Assembly (NCBI GenBank): GCA_016873255.1
Contig: VGXR01000006.1
Coordinates: forward strand, 1 to 64,000
Source of the DNA: Planctomycetota bacterium
GTDB lineage: Bacteria; Planctomycetota; Phycisphaerae; Phycisphaerales; SM1A02
Length of the DNA: 64,000 nt
Direction of reading: 5' to 3'
Position 1 is the stretch's first letter. The number at the start of each line of letters is the position of its first letter. Both the position numbers and the translations under genes were made by a program. Positions 36,109-45,349 of this stretch are shown one piece after another. The notes beneath the pieces are model-generated. The model saw only the letters and a program-made list of their open reading frames with translations, ran no database searches and was not told the origin of the DNA.

Positions 36109-37193
36109 GGGACGACCGTCACCGCAACGTAGACGAGGCCCTTGCCGGTGCCGGTCTCCACCTGCACGGGCACGTACATGGGGCCCTTGGTGCCGGCCGC
36201 GGGCCGGAACTCGAAGGTGATGTCCGCGAAGTCGGTGCCGCGCTTGGTGACGGCACCGAGCGTGGCCGTGCCCTCGCCTCCCGGCACGGTGACGGACTTC
36301 ACGTCCGACCAGGCCGGATTGGTCACGGCGCCCTGCGCGGCGGGGTTCAGGTGCTCGATGGTGGCGACCAGCGCCACCGGCTGGCCGGGCTTCGCGACGC
36401 CTGCGAGCACCACGCTCTCGGGCACGAACCAGAAGCGCGCGTTGGCACCCGGGTCGAAGCGGATGCCGGTGGTCTCGTGGCGGATGCGCAAGGGGACCTG
36501 CGGGCAGTCGGTGCGGTCGGTGTCGACCACCCACCACTGGGGAATCTGGCCTGCACCGAGGTCGGCCATGGTCCATCGCAGCACGTACTCGGCGCGAGGT
36601 GCGTCCGTGGCGGCGTCGAACCCCACGAGCGCGGGCGCGCGGCCTCCGGCGGAGAGGACGCGGAACGGCTTGCCGTCGACGGACGAGAGCGCGATGGTGC
36701 CCTCGGTCTTGCCCTTGAGCGCATCGACGAACGCCGGCACCGCGCGCACCGGCATGGTGACGTCGGCCACCATCTGCGCCACGACCATGCCCGCCTGGCC
36801 CTGCAGCGAGATCATGACCTTGGCGTCCTTCTCGCCGGGGGACTTGGGCACCAGGAGCGCCGCGGTCAGTTCCAGCGTGCCTCCGGGCGGGATGGTCTTG
36901 CCGACGATGTCGGAGACATCGGTGCACTTGCAGCTCGGCTGTGCCTTGGCGATGGTCAGCGGCTCGGTCCCGGTGTTGCGAAGGAGGAAGCGCGCGGGAT
37001 GCTTGGTGCCCGGGGCAACGGTGCCGAAGTTGATGCCAGGCGGCTCAACGGCGAGCGTGCCGCGCTGGCCGGCGGCGGACAGCGGCTGGCGCTGCTGCGG
37101 CGGGGCGGACTGCGGCGCTGCGCCCGAAGCAAGGACCGCCGCGAGCGCGAGGAGCGATGAAAGCAGCATGACCCTCGATTCTACGAGGGCCAT
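36105..37193 (-). CDS. Exported DUF1573 domain protein
   Basis: 362 aa. N-terminal signal peptide (VMLLSSLLALAAVLASGAA). Residues about 50-140 match DUF1573, an Ig-like fold: INFGTVAPG, FLLRNTGTEPLTIAKAQPSCKCTDV, with the Cys-x-Cys pair. A second beta-rich region follows. Function unknown. ATG 37169 is an alternative start that loses the only positive charge before the hydrophobic core. Confidence 0.82.
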   Translation of the reverse strand: MALVESRVMLLSSLLALAAVLASGAAPQSAPPQQRQPLSAAGQRGTLAVEPPGINFGTVAPGTKHPARFLLRNTGTEPLTIAKAQPSCKCTDVSDIVGKTIPPGGTLELTAALLVPKSPGEKDAKVMISLQGQAGMVVAQMVADVTMPVRAVPAFVDALKGKTEGTIALSSVDGKPFRVLSAGGRAPALVGFDAATDAPRAEYVLRWTMADLGAGQIPQWWVVDTDRTDCPQVPLRIRHETTGIRFDPGANARFWFVPESVVLAGVAKPGQPVALVATIEHLNPAAQGAVTNPAWSDVKSVTVPGGEGTATLGAVTKRGTDFADITFEFRPAAGTKGPMYVPVQVETGTGKGLVYVAVTVVP

Positions 37194-37238
37194 GCACGGA
37201 AATGCGCGAGGTTCCGAACGCGGGCGCCGCGGACGCCG

Positions 37239-38627
37239 TCAGCCGGCCGTCCAGTTGGCGAGCAGCAGGCCGAGGTCGGCGCCGTTCACCTGCCCGTTGG
37301 CATCGAGGTCACCGGGGCACGGCGTGCCGCAGGGGCCCCATCCGGCGAGCAGGAGACCGAGGTCCGCGCCGTTCACGACGCCGTTGTTGTCGAGGTCACC
37401 GATGAGCGGCGGGGTGCAGGTGCCGTCACCGGACGCGGGAATGATCTTGTAGATCTGGCCACCGTGGTCGGCGATGTAGAGCTCGCCGTTGGCATCCTCG
37501 CCGAAGGCGACGATCTGGTTCACCACGCCGCCCTCGGCGGAGGTGCCCAGCGTCGCGTTGCGGTTCTGGAACTCCGTCTTGGTGTTGGTGGCCACGTTGA
37601 GGCGGAACGACCAGATGTTGGGCGACACGTAGTCCGCGAAGAAGTACGTGCCCTGCAGGTCGGGGATGCGGCAGCCGCGGTAGACGTGGCCGCCGGTGAT
37701 CGAGAAGCCGCCGGTGGTTCCGGAGACATGGCTGTAGGTGTGGATGGGGCCGGTCAGCGAGGGTGACCCGAAGGTGCAGCCCGTGAGACCCGTGTTCGAC
37801 AGGCCCTCGGTGCAGCGCCACCCGTAGTTGCGGCCGCCGGCTGCGCCCGCCGCCTGGACGTTGATCTCCTCGACGGCGTTCTGGCCCACGTCCGCGATCC
37901 AGAGGTCGCCCGTGGCGCGGTCGAACGAGCATCGCCACGCATTGCGCAGGCCGTACGCCCAGACGGTGTCGTCGGCGGTGGAGGAGCCGCCCACGAACGG
38001 GTTGTCGGCAGGCACGGTGTAGAACGGCGCGGCGCCGCCGACGACGGGCTTGATGCGGTGGATCTTGCCGAGCCGATCGGTGAGGTTCTGCGCGCGGTTG
38101 CCCGGGTCGTTGGCGCTGCCGCCGTCGCCGGTCGACATGTACAGGTTTCCGTCGGGGCCGAAGTCGATCCACCCGCCGTTATGGTTGGTGAACGGGTCGG
38201 ACCACGTCATCATGACCACGCCCGCGGCGTTGGCCACGTTGGGGTCTGCCGACACGGTGTAGCGCGCCAGGTTGTTGGTGCCGGTGCCCGTGTAGTAGAC
38301 GTAGAACTGGCCGTTGGTGGCGTAGTTGGGGTCGAACGCCATCCCCAGCAGGCCCTGCTCGTCGCTGGTGGAGGCGCCGCCGGTGACAATCGGGTCGATG
38401 TTCAGGAACGGGGTGGCCCGCAGCGTGTTGGTGGCCAGGTCGATGATGCGGACGCGGCCGGCCTTCTCGATCACGAAGAGGCGGCCGGTGTCGCCGGGGG
38501 CGGAACCGATCCAGCACGGGAAGGTGAGGCCCGTGCTGATGATGCGCTTGGTGTCGATGGCGGTCTGCGCAAAGGCCGGCGCGCTCAGGAGGATGGCGGC
38601 GGCGAAGAGGGTGGATCGTGCCTTCAT
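37239..38627 (-). CDS. Secreted sugar dehydrogenase-like propeller with dockerin-type C-terminus
   Basis: 462 aa. Signal peptide to about residue 21 (SAPAFAQ). Residues 25-390 are a PQQ-dependent soluble aldose dehydrogenase (GSDH) beta-propeller: TFPCWIGSAPGDTGRLFVIE, DEQGLLGMAFDPNY, GDGGSANDPGNRAQ, YGLRNAWRCSFD, DVGQNAVEEIN and HVYRG. Residues 400-462 carry two calcium-binding repeats, GDLDNNGVVNGADLGLLLAGWG and GDLDANGQVNGADLGLLLANW in the dockerin type I pattern. Such tails are common on exported proteins of Phycisphaerae; no cohesin is visible. Upstream 192 bp hold no gene and no clear signal. Confidence 0.88.
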   Translation of the reverse strand: MKARSTLFAAAILLSAPAFAQTAIDTKRIISTGLTFPCWIGSAPGDTGRLFVIEKAGRVRIIDLATNTLRATPFLNIDPIVTGGASTSDEQGLLGMAFDPNYATNGQFYVYYTGTGTNNLARYTVSADPNVANAAGVVMMTWSDPFTNHNGGWIDFGPDGNLYMSTGDGGSANDPGNRAQNLTDRLGKIHRIKPVVGGAAPFYTVPADNPFVGGSSTADDTVWAYGLRNAWRCSFDRATGDLWIADVGQNAVEEINVQAAGAAGGRNYGWRCTEGLSNTGLTGCTFGSPSLTGPIHTYSHVSGTTGGFSITGGHVYRGCRIPDLQGTYFFADYVSPNIWSFRLNVATNTKTEFQNRNATLGTSAEGGVVNQIVAFGEDANGELYIADHGGQIYKIIPASGDGTCTPPLIGDLDNNGVVNGADLGLLLAGWGPCGTPCPGDLDANGQVNGADLGLLLANWTAG

Positions 38628-38819
38628 GGGGTCATGCGCTCCGGTCTGGAATTGGTCAATCGGTCGGCGAACAGGGAGACGATACGCAGAGGGGTGCGGA
38701 CGGGGTCTGCCGGAAGGGGAAAGATGTTCTCGGAATGGGGTGCGCGCAAGCCGAACCGGTGACGCTTTCCGCCGATGGCACCGAATTCGCGGCCCGCACA
38801 CCCGGAGAACCCCGAAATT

Positions 38820-41012
38820 TCAGGACCCTCGGCCGGAGACCCCGCCCGCCGCGGCCGCGCCGGGCCGGGGCGCATCGAGCGCGCGGACGGCCTCGTCGGC
38901 CTCTGCGACGGCCTGGTCGAGCCGGTCGAACGCTCCCCGGTAGCGGTCGATGGCCGCGTTCACCGCGTCCGCGGGCCCGTCCTGCAGCGCCTCGGCAAGG
39001 AGCGGGAGCATGGTGGGCGCATAGCCGTTGTTGCGGTCGGTGGCGGCCAGCAGGCTGCGGTACCACGGCCGGTCCTGAAGGCCTCGCGGGTCGAGCCAGG
39101 CCCGGTCGATGGCCATGAGCGCGCGATCGATCCGCGCGGTGGCGGCGATGCGTGCGGGGTCCCTCGAACCGACCGGCAGTTGCGCCGACAGCGTGCCGAT
39201 GGACGCATCGAGCCGGCCGCCCGCCTCCGCCAGCCGCTGCGCGCGGCCGATGAGCGCGTCGATGGCCGCGGTGGTGGCCGGGTCCGTGGAGCGGTCGCGC
39301 AGCTGCGAGAGCAGCCGCCGGCCCTCAATGCCGTGGCGAGCCGCCGACAGCGGCACGATGGGCGCATCGGCAAGGGCGCACGCCAGCGCGTTGGTCATGC
39401 GCGTGATCATCAGCGCGGGCGCGTAGTCGGCGCCGACGGTGGCCCGGTACCAGGCGATGGTGTCGTAGTTGGAGTGGTAGCTGGTGCCCTCGGCCCCGCC
39501 CGAGCCGAGCCCCGCGCACGGGATCCCGGCGTGGCAGTTGAAGCCGACGTGGTCCGATCCACCGCCGATGTCGCCGAACTGCGGCTCGCGGCTGCCGCCC
39601 GCGGAGAGGCGGTCGTACACGGTCTCGCCGTCGGCGCCGCGCGCCTGCGGGACCCGGACGGCGGCGCCGAGCAGCACGTCGCGCAGGCTCGGGGAGCACG
39701 AGCCGCCGAAGTTCGGGCCCATCGCCGCCATGTCGAGGTTGATGTACCCGACCGCGTCGCGCGTCAGGCGGCCGCGGTACGCCTCCACGAACTCCGTGCT
39801 CCCGAAGATGCCGTACTCCTCCGCACCCCACGCGCAGAACACGAGCGTGCGTGCGGGCCGATCGCCGCGCCGTGCCGCGTCGGCGAAGGCCCGGGCGCTC
39901 TCCATCAGCGCAATGGTGCCCGCGAGCGGATCCGCGGCGCCGAAGCACCACGCGTCGTGGTGGCAGCCGATGATCACCTGCTCGTCCGGGTGCACGGCGC
40001 CGCGGAGGGTGGCCACCACGTTGGCAGTGCGGCGGACCTTCCGGTCCTGCATGACCTTGACGCGCACCTGCAGCGCAGGCCCGCCCTCCAGCACATACGG
40101 GAACTGCAGCCCGCCCGTCCACCCGCTGTCCGCGGGGACCGGCTTGCCCTCCATGCGGCGAACGATCTCGGCGGCCGCCGCGTAGCCGATCGGCTGCACG
40201 GGGATGCGCGGAAGGTCCATGGACGACTCATCGAGACCGGTGCCGCCGGGCACGGACGGTCGCATGGGAGTGCGCGGGTCGCCCGGCTGGCTGCCCGTCA
40301 CCACCGAGCCGCGCTGCACGCAGGTGTCGTTGGCCCACCCGCCCTCGGGCCAGACCTTTCCCTTGGCGAAGCCGCCGTCGGCAGGGTCCGTGAAGATGAT
40401 CAGCGCCGCGGCTCCCGCGTCCTCCGCGAAGCGCGCCTTGTAGCCGCGGAAGTTGCCGCCGTAGCGGGCCAGCACCACCTTGCCCTTGCAGTCGATGCCC
40501 CATTCGCGCAGGCGCGCGAAGTCACGGTCGGTGCCGTAGTTGGCGTAGACGACCCCGGCGGTGACGTCGCCCGAGGCGCTGAAGGCGTTCCAGCCGAAGG
40601 TCAGTCCGGGGTGGGCGGTGGCGGGATCCTCGGCGAGGTTGCGTTCGCTGACCGGGAGCGAGATCACGCCGCGGCGGCCCGCCTGCGGCGCGGGTATCGC
40701 CGGCCCGCCGACGATCTCGACGATCCCCTCCTGCGGCTGCGGCAGGACGGCATCGAATTCCTCGACGACGGTCTCCAGGCCCATGGCGACGAACGCCGCG
40801 CGCATGCGCTCGATGTTCCGCCAGTCTGCGTCAGTGCCCGCGATGTGCGGCTCGCTGCCGAGCAATTCATGCCAGCGCGCGAGCGACTCGGACGTGGGCA
40901 ACGCGTTCACGCGCGCGAGCAGCCGATCCGAGGGCACGCCCTGCGGTACGGCCGCCGCGCCGCAGGACACGGCGAGCACCAGCGCAACCGGCGACAGCGC
41001 ACGGAACGACAC
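38820..41012 (-). CDS. M28 peptidase, glutamate carboxypeptidase II type
   Basis: 730 aa from GTG 41012. N-terminal hydrophobic segment with VLAVSC (lipobox-like, Cys17), then an M28 peptidase with a PA-domain insertion (about 165-320). Zinc ligands and acid: HHDAWCFGAADPLAG (His, Asp), WGAEEYGIFGS (Glu-Glu), YINLDMA (Asp), TSYHSNYDT (His). A C-terminal TFR-type dimerisation domain (about 590-720) is followed by a Gly/Ala tail. All metal ligands are intact, so an active exported carboxypeptidase is expected. Three bases after the Msr gene. Confidence 0.93.
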   Translation of the reverse strand: MSFRALSPVALVLAVSCGAAAVPQGVPSDRLLARVNALPTSESLARWHELLGSEPHIAGTDADWRNIERMRAAFVAMGLETVVEEFDAVLPQPQEGIVEIVGGPAIPAPQAGRRGVISLPVSERNLAEDPATAHPGLTFGWNAFSASGDVTAGVVYANYGTDRDFARLREWGIDCKGKVVLARYGGNFRGYKARFAEDAGAAALIIFTDPADGGFAKGKVWPEGGWANDTCVQRGSVVTGSQPGDPRTPMRPSVPGGTGLDESSMDLPRIPVQPIGYAAAAEIVRRMEGKPVPADSGWTGGLQFPYVLEGGPALQVRVKVMQDRKVRRTANVVATLRGAVHPDEQVIIGCHHDAWCFGAADPLAGTIALMESARAFADAARRGDRPARTLVFCAWGAEEYGIFGSTEFVEAYRGRLTRDAVGYINLDMAAMGPNFGGSCSPSLRDVLLGAAVRVPQARGADGETVYDRLSAGGSREPQFGDIGGGSDHVGFNCHAGIPCAGLGSGGAEGTSYHSNYDTIAWYRATVGADYAPALMITRMTNALACALADAPIVPLSAARHGIEGRRLLSQLRDRSTDPATTAAIDALIGRAQRLAEAGGRLDASIGTLSAQLPVGSRDPARIAATARIDRALMAIDRAWLDPRGLQDRPWYRSLLAATDRNNGYAPTMLPLLAEALQDGPADAVNAAIDRYRGAFDRLDQAVAEADEAVRALDAPRPGAAAAGGVSGRGS

Positions 41013-41015
41013 GCG

Positions 41016-42218
41016 TCAGTGTCCCGCGGCAGGTGCGGACTTGCCGGTGCCGAGCACCTGCGGCCACGGGTTGATGCCGTGGCACGCGCGACCGGTGCGG
41101 TCGACGTAGTCCTGGTGGTAGTCCTCGGCGGCCCAGAAGCGCGGGGCAGGTTCGACCACCTGCGTGACGATCTGCTTGGTCCCGAACGCCTTGGCGGCGG
41201 CGAGCCCGTCGATCACGTCGCGCGCGGCCTTCGCCTGCGCGGGCGTCGCGCAGAAGATCGCGGAGCGGTACTGGTCGCCGACATCGGGGCCCTGGCGGTT
41301 GAGCTGCGTCGGGTCGTGCATCATGAAGAAGCCCTCCACGAGCTGCCGGTAGGTGACCTTCGCGGGGTCGAACACCACCTTCACCACCTCGGCATGGCCG
41401 GTGGAGTGCTCGCACACCTGCCGGTAGGTGGGATTGTCGATGCTGCCGCCCATGTAGCCGCTGACGGCCTCCTTCACGCCCGGGCACACCGAGAACCAGT
41501 GCTCGATGCCCCAGAAGCAGCCGCCGGCGAAGTACGCGGTCTCGAGCGTGTCCTTCATGGGTTGGTCCTTGGTCGCTGCGGCGGCACCCGCGGAGGGGGC
41601 CGCGGCGGCCTCCCCGCGCGCGAGGCCCGTGGGATCCTTCGTGAACGCATCGGCCGGCAGCGCGCCCTTGTCGTAGAAGCGGAGCGACGCGGAGTTGAGG
41701 CAGTAGCGCAGGCCGGTCGGGCGCGGGCCGTCGTCGAACACGTGGCCGAGGTGCGCGCCGCAGCGGGCGCAGTTGATCTCCTGGCGCACCATGCCGTGGC
41801 TCGCGTCGGTGCGCTCGGCGACGTGGGCGGGGTCGACGGGCGCGTAGAAGCTGGGCCAGCCGGTGCCCGAATTGAACTTGTGCTCGCTGGAGAAGAGCGG
41901 CAGGCCGCAGACGATGCATGCGTACGTGCCCTGCTTCTTGTTGTCGAGCAGGTTGCCGCAGAACGCGGGCTCGGTGCCGGCGTTCTGCGTGACCCGGTAG
42001 CTCTCGGGGTCGAGCCGGGAGGCGAGCTCCTTCACCTGCTCGCGCGACATCGGCGTCACGTCGTAGCCGGACTGCGAGCGGGCGGGAGCGGGCGTTGAGG
42101 AGGCGGGCTTCGGGGTCATGGGAGTCGAGCCGGATTCAGGGGGTGCACAGCCGGCGCCGCCCACGAGGGCCACGGTCAGCGCAAGGAACAGGCGGAAGCG
42201 GCGCGGCGAGGTGGGCAT
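41016..42218 (-). CDS. MsrB-MsrA fusion, lipoprotein
   Basis: 400 aa. Reduces both R- and S-methionine sulfoxide, here in the envelope: signal sequence and lipobox GGAGC (Cys24). MsrB domain (about 50-185) with zinc Cys101, 104, 150, 153 and catalytic Cys173 (LRYCLNSASL). An Ala/Pro linker, then MsrA (about 225-390) with GGCFWG (Cys234). The MsrA C-terminal extension with recycling Cys is short. AAAGGA precedes ATG 42218. Divergent from the amidase gene. Confidence 0.93.
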   Translation of the reverse strand: MPTSPRRFRLFLALTVALVGGAGCAPPESGSTPMTPKPASSTPAPARSQSGYDVTPMSREQVKELASRLDPESYRVTQNAGTEPAFCGNLLDNKKQGTYACIVCGLPLFSSEHKFNSGTGWPSFYAPVDPAHVAERTDASHGMVRQEINCARCGAHLGHVFDDGPRPTGLRYCLNSASLRFYDKGALPADAFTKDPTGLARGEAAAAPSAGAAAATKDQPMKDTLETAYFAGGCFWGIEHWFSVCPGVKEAVSGYMGGSIDNPTYRQVCEHSTGHAEVVKVVFDPAKVTYRQLVEGFFMMHDPTQLNRQGPDVGDQYRSAIFCATPAQAKAARDVIDGLAAAKAFGTKQIVTQVVEPAPRFWAAEDYHQDYVDRTGRACHGINPWPQVLGTGKSAPAAGH

Positions 42219-42296
42219 CGGGAGTCCTTTGCACCAAGGGTATGCCATCGGGGCCGCCGTGCGCTGCGCCGGGCACGCGTAACCTCCGCGGCCGCC

Positions 42297-43991
42297 ATGC
42301 CCCACGGTGACCGACGCGAATTCCTGCTCCGTGCCACGGCCGTGGCGGCCGCGGGCGCCTCGCTCGCAAGCGCCTCAGGGGCGCCTGCGGGTCCCGGCGG
42401 CACGCCGATCACCGATACCACGCTGGCCGAGGCCGAGAAGCTCGCGGGCATCGCGTTCACCGAGACCGAGCGTGCGCAGATCCTGCGCACGGTGGGAGAG
42501 CTGCGAACGCAGCTGGAGGCCCGGGGCAAGTCGGCGCTGGAGCTCCGCGAGGGAAGCGCCCCGGCCGAGGTGTTCCGCGCGGCGCTGCCGGGGCAGGACG
42601 CGACGCCGGTCACCGCCACGGGAGACCCGGCCGTGCTGCCGCTCCTCAAGATCGCGGGCGACCGCGCACCGACGGACGACGAGCTCGCGTGGGCCGGCAT
42701 CCCGACGCTTGCGGCGATGCTGCGCACGCGCATGGTGAGCAGCGAGCGGCTCGCGCGGCTCGCGCTCGACCGTCTCGAGCGGCTCAACCCGACGCTCCTC
42801 TGCGCCATCACGGTGATGCGCGAGCAGGCGATCGAGCGCGCGCGGGCGATGGACGCGGAGCTGGCCGCCGGCCGCGTGCGCGGGCCGCTCCACGGCATCC
42901 CGTGGGCAGCGAAGGACATCCTCGACACCAAGGGCGTGCGAACCACCTGGGGCGCCGAGCCGTGGAAGGACCGCGTGCCCGACCGCGACGCGTGGGCGGT
43001 GGACGCGATGGACCGCGCCGGCGCGGTGCTGGTGGCGAAGACCGCGGTCGGTGCGCTGGCATACGGCGACATCTGGTTCGGCGGCCGCTGCCGCAACCCC
43101 TGGAAGCCCGACGAGGGCTCGAGCGGCTCGAGCGCCGGGAGCGCAAGTGCGGTTGCGGCAGGCATCGTGCCCTTCGCGCTCGGCACCGAGACGCTGGGAT
43201 CGATCGTCAGCCCGTGCACGCGCTGCGGCACCAGCGGGCTGCGGCCCACGTTCGGGCGCATCCCGCGCACGGGCTGCATGGCGCTGGTGTGGAGCATGGA
43301 CAAGATCGGGCCCATCGCGCGCAGCGCGGCCGACTGCGGCATCGTGCTGTCGCAGCTCGCGGGAACCGACGCCGGCGACCCCGCATGCGACGAACGGCCG
43401 TTCCGCTGGAGCATGTCGCAGGATGCGCGCGGCCTGCGCGTCGGCTTCGCGAAGGGGTGGTTCGACGGTCCGGCCGAGCCGCTGCGTCCGGCGCTCGATG
43501 CGCTGCGCGCGGCCGGCGCGGAGCTCGTGGAGATCGAGCCGCCGGACCTCGACCCGACGCCGCTCCTCGTGCCGCTCTACTGCGAGGCGGCCGCGGCGTT
43601 CGAGCGCCTGACGCGCAGCGGCAGCGACGATGCGCTGTCGTGGCAGGCGGACGAGGCGTGGCCCAACACGTTCCGGCAGTCGTGGTTCATCCCGGCCATC
43701 GAGATGGTGCAGTGCTCGCGCTACCGGCGCGCGGTGATGGAGCGCATGCACGCATGGTTCGGCGCGGTGGACGCGGTGGTGTGCCCGCCGTTCGCCGGCA
43801 ACCTGCTGACCATCACCAACGCGACCGGGCATCCGTGCGCCGTGGCGCGCGCGGGCTTCGGCACCGACGGCATGCCGCTCACGATGACGGTGATGTCGCG
43901 GCTCTTCGACGAGGGCACGGCCCTGCGCGCGGCGCAGGCGATCGAGGAACGGCTTGCCGCGGGAGCGCGGAGGCCCGCGATCGCGTCGTGA
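42297..43991 (+). CDS. Tat-exported amidase (amidase signature family)
   Basis: 564 aa. Twin-arginine signal RREFLLRATAVAAAGASLA, then a linker and an amidase domain. Lys206 (WAAKDIL), cis-Ser279 (SSGSSAGSASAV) and Ser302 (TETLGSIVSP) form the triad. Lacks the GatA-specific features. Amide substrate unknown. Stop overlaps the porin start (GTGA). Confidence 0.9.
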   Translation: MPHGDRREFLLRATAVAAAGASLASASGAPAGPGGTPITDTTLAEAEKLAGIAFTETERAQILRTVGELRTQLEARGKSALELREGSAPAEVFRAALPGQDATPVTATGDPAVLPLLKIAGDRAPTDDELAWAGIPTLAAMLRTRMVSSERLARLALDRLERLNPTLLCAITVMREQAIERARAMDAELAAGRVRGPLHGIPWAAKDILDTKGVRTTWGAEPWKDRVPDRDAWAVDAMDRAGAVLVAKTAVGALAYGDIWFGGRCRNPWKPDEGSSGSSAGSASAVAAGIVPFALGTETLGSIVSPCTRCGTSGLRPTFGRIPRTGCMALVWSMDKIGPIARSAADCGIVLSQLAGTDAGDPACDERPFRWSMSQDARGLRVGFAKGWFDGPAEPLRPALDALRAAGAELVEIEPPDLDPTPLLVPLYCEAAAAFERLTRSGSDDALSWQADEAWPNTFRQSWFIPAIEMVQCSRYRRAVMERMHAWFGAVDAVVCPPFAGNLLTITNATGHPCAVARAGFGTDGMPLTMTVMSRLFDEGTALRAAQAIEERLAAGARRPAIAS

Positions 43992-45349
43992 GGGGCAAGC
44001 GCGCGCAGTGCCTCGGCATCGTGGCGGCCGCGCTCGCGGCAGTCACGGCGTGGGCACAGGACCCGGACGCGGCGATGAAGCAGGAGCGCGTGCCCGGGGA
44101 GCCGCAGCCGCCCGCCGGGCCGTTTGCCGCACAGCCGGGATTCACGCTCTTCCCCGCCAAGCCGCCGGAACTGATGCCGTACCTGGCATCCACCACGCTC
44201 TACGGCAGCACCTGCCTGCAGGAGGGTGCGCTCCTCAAGGGCGACCCGCTCTCGCACGCGGCGCAGGCGGTGAAGACGGAGCTGGCGAAGTACGGCATCA
44301 ACTACGCCATCTGGCAGTCGTTCGACTTCACCGCCATGAGCGGCACGGTGCCGGGCGCCAAGAGCGCGCTCAGCTACTACTCGTTCAACTCCTACCTCAC
44401 CTGGAACGTCTTCCAGACCGACGAGCTCTCCGGAAGCAGCGGCTGGATCACCATCGGCGCGAGCGCAGGCAGCGGGCTCGGCCAGGACAACAGCGTCCAG
44501 AACGTGCAGAACAACGTCGGCGTGGTTGGGTTCCCGCTTGGCACCGAGTACGGCCAGCAGGCGTTCCTCTACCAGTGCGCCTGGCAGCAGAGCTTCCTGG
44601 ACGGCCAGCTGGTGGTGACCGCCGGATTCATGGACCCAGAGGTCTACATGGACCTCAACACCTACTCCAACAACCAGTACAACCAGCTGCTGAACTACGA
44701 GTTCATCAACCCGTCCACCATCCCGTGGTCGTTCAACTCGCTGGGCGTGGTGGTGCAGTGGCAGCCGGTCGACTGGTTCTACGCGATGTTCGGGAGCCTG
44801 GCCAACAACACCATCTCGGGCCAGAGCCCGTTCACCGGGCTGTCCGGCGACGACTGGACCAACACCTTCGAGTTCGGCTGGATCGTGGAGGACGCCTTCG
44901 GGCTGGGGAAGGGGATCTACCGCGTGCTTCCCTACTGGGGCGCGTACCAGGGCGAGGACGGCGGGGGCGTGATGCTCAACCTCGAGCAGAAGCTCGGCAA
45001 GGACAACCCGATGGGAGTGTTCGTGCGCACCGGGTGGACCAGCGACGGACTGGCCCCGGTGCAGAACGGGAGCGCGTGCTTCGCGGCGGGATTCGCGTGC
45101 GACGGGCCGAGCGAGTCGCCGCTCCTGCGCACGGAGCAGGCGTACTTCGCGGCGGGCGTCTACTGGCTGCAGGTGCCCGGCACCGGCCTGGTGCGGCAGG
45201 ACGAGTACGGGCTGGAGTTCACCTACGTGCTGCAGCTGACCGAGACGCTGACGCTGCAGCCGGACCTGCAGTTCGTGTTCGACGCCGTGAACAACCCGGT
45301 GGCCGACGCCAACACCATCTTCACGATCCAGCTGAACTACGTGTGGTGA
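43988..45349 (+). CDS. OprB-like outer-membrane porin
   Basis: 453 aa from the GTG overlapping the amidase stop. Signal peptide (AALAAVTAWAQ), then a 16-strand-type sequence with alternating aromatic residues (YSFNSYLTWNVFQ, FLYQCAWQQSFLDGQLVV, WFYAMFGSLANN) ending in NYVW, the C-terminal aromatic of barrel proteins. Closest in style to carbohydrate-selective OprB porins. Coupled to the amidase, suggesting uptake of an amidase product or substrate. 3' end overlaps the opposing gene by 29 bp. Confidence 0.82.
   Translation: MRGKRAQCLGIVAAALAAVTAWAQDPDAAMKQERVPGEPQPPAGPFAAQPGFTLFPAKPPELMPYLASTTLYGSTCLQEGALLKGDPLSHAAQAVKTELAKYGINYAIWQSFDFTAMSGTVPGAKSALSYYSFNSYLTWNVFQTDELSGSSGWITIGASAGSGLGQDNSVQNVQNNVGVVGFPLGTEYGQQAFLYQCAWQQSFLDGQLVVTAGFMDPEVYMDLNTYSNNQYNQLLNYEFINPSTIPWSFNSLGVVVQWQPVDWFYAMFGSLANNTISGQSPFTGLSGDDWTNTFEFGWIVEDAFGLGKGIYRVLPYWGAYQGEDGGGVMLNLEQKLGKDNPMGVFVRTGWTSDGLAPVQNGSACFAAGFACDGPSESPLLRTEQAYFAAGVYWLQVPGTGLVRQDEYGLEFTYVLQLTETLTLQPDLQFVFDAVNNPVADANTIFTIQLNYVW

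Noticed and set aside
38775-42098. 1107-codon open frame on the plus strand
   Set aside because: It is antisense to the M28 peptidase and Msr genes, whose motifs are unambiguous. Its Arg/His/Gly-rich composition is typical of high-GC shadow frames.
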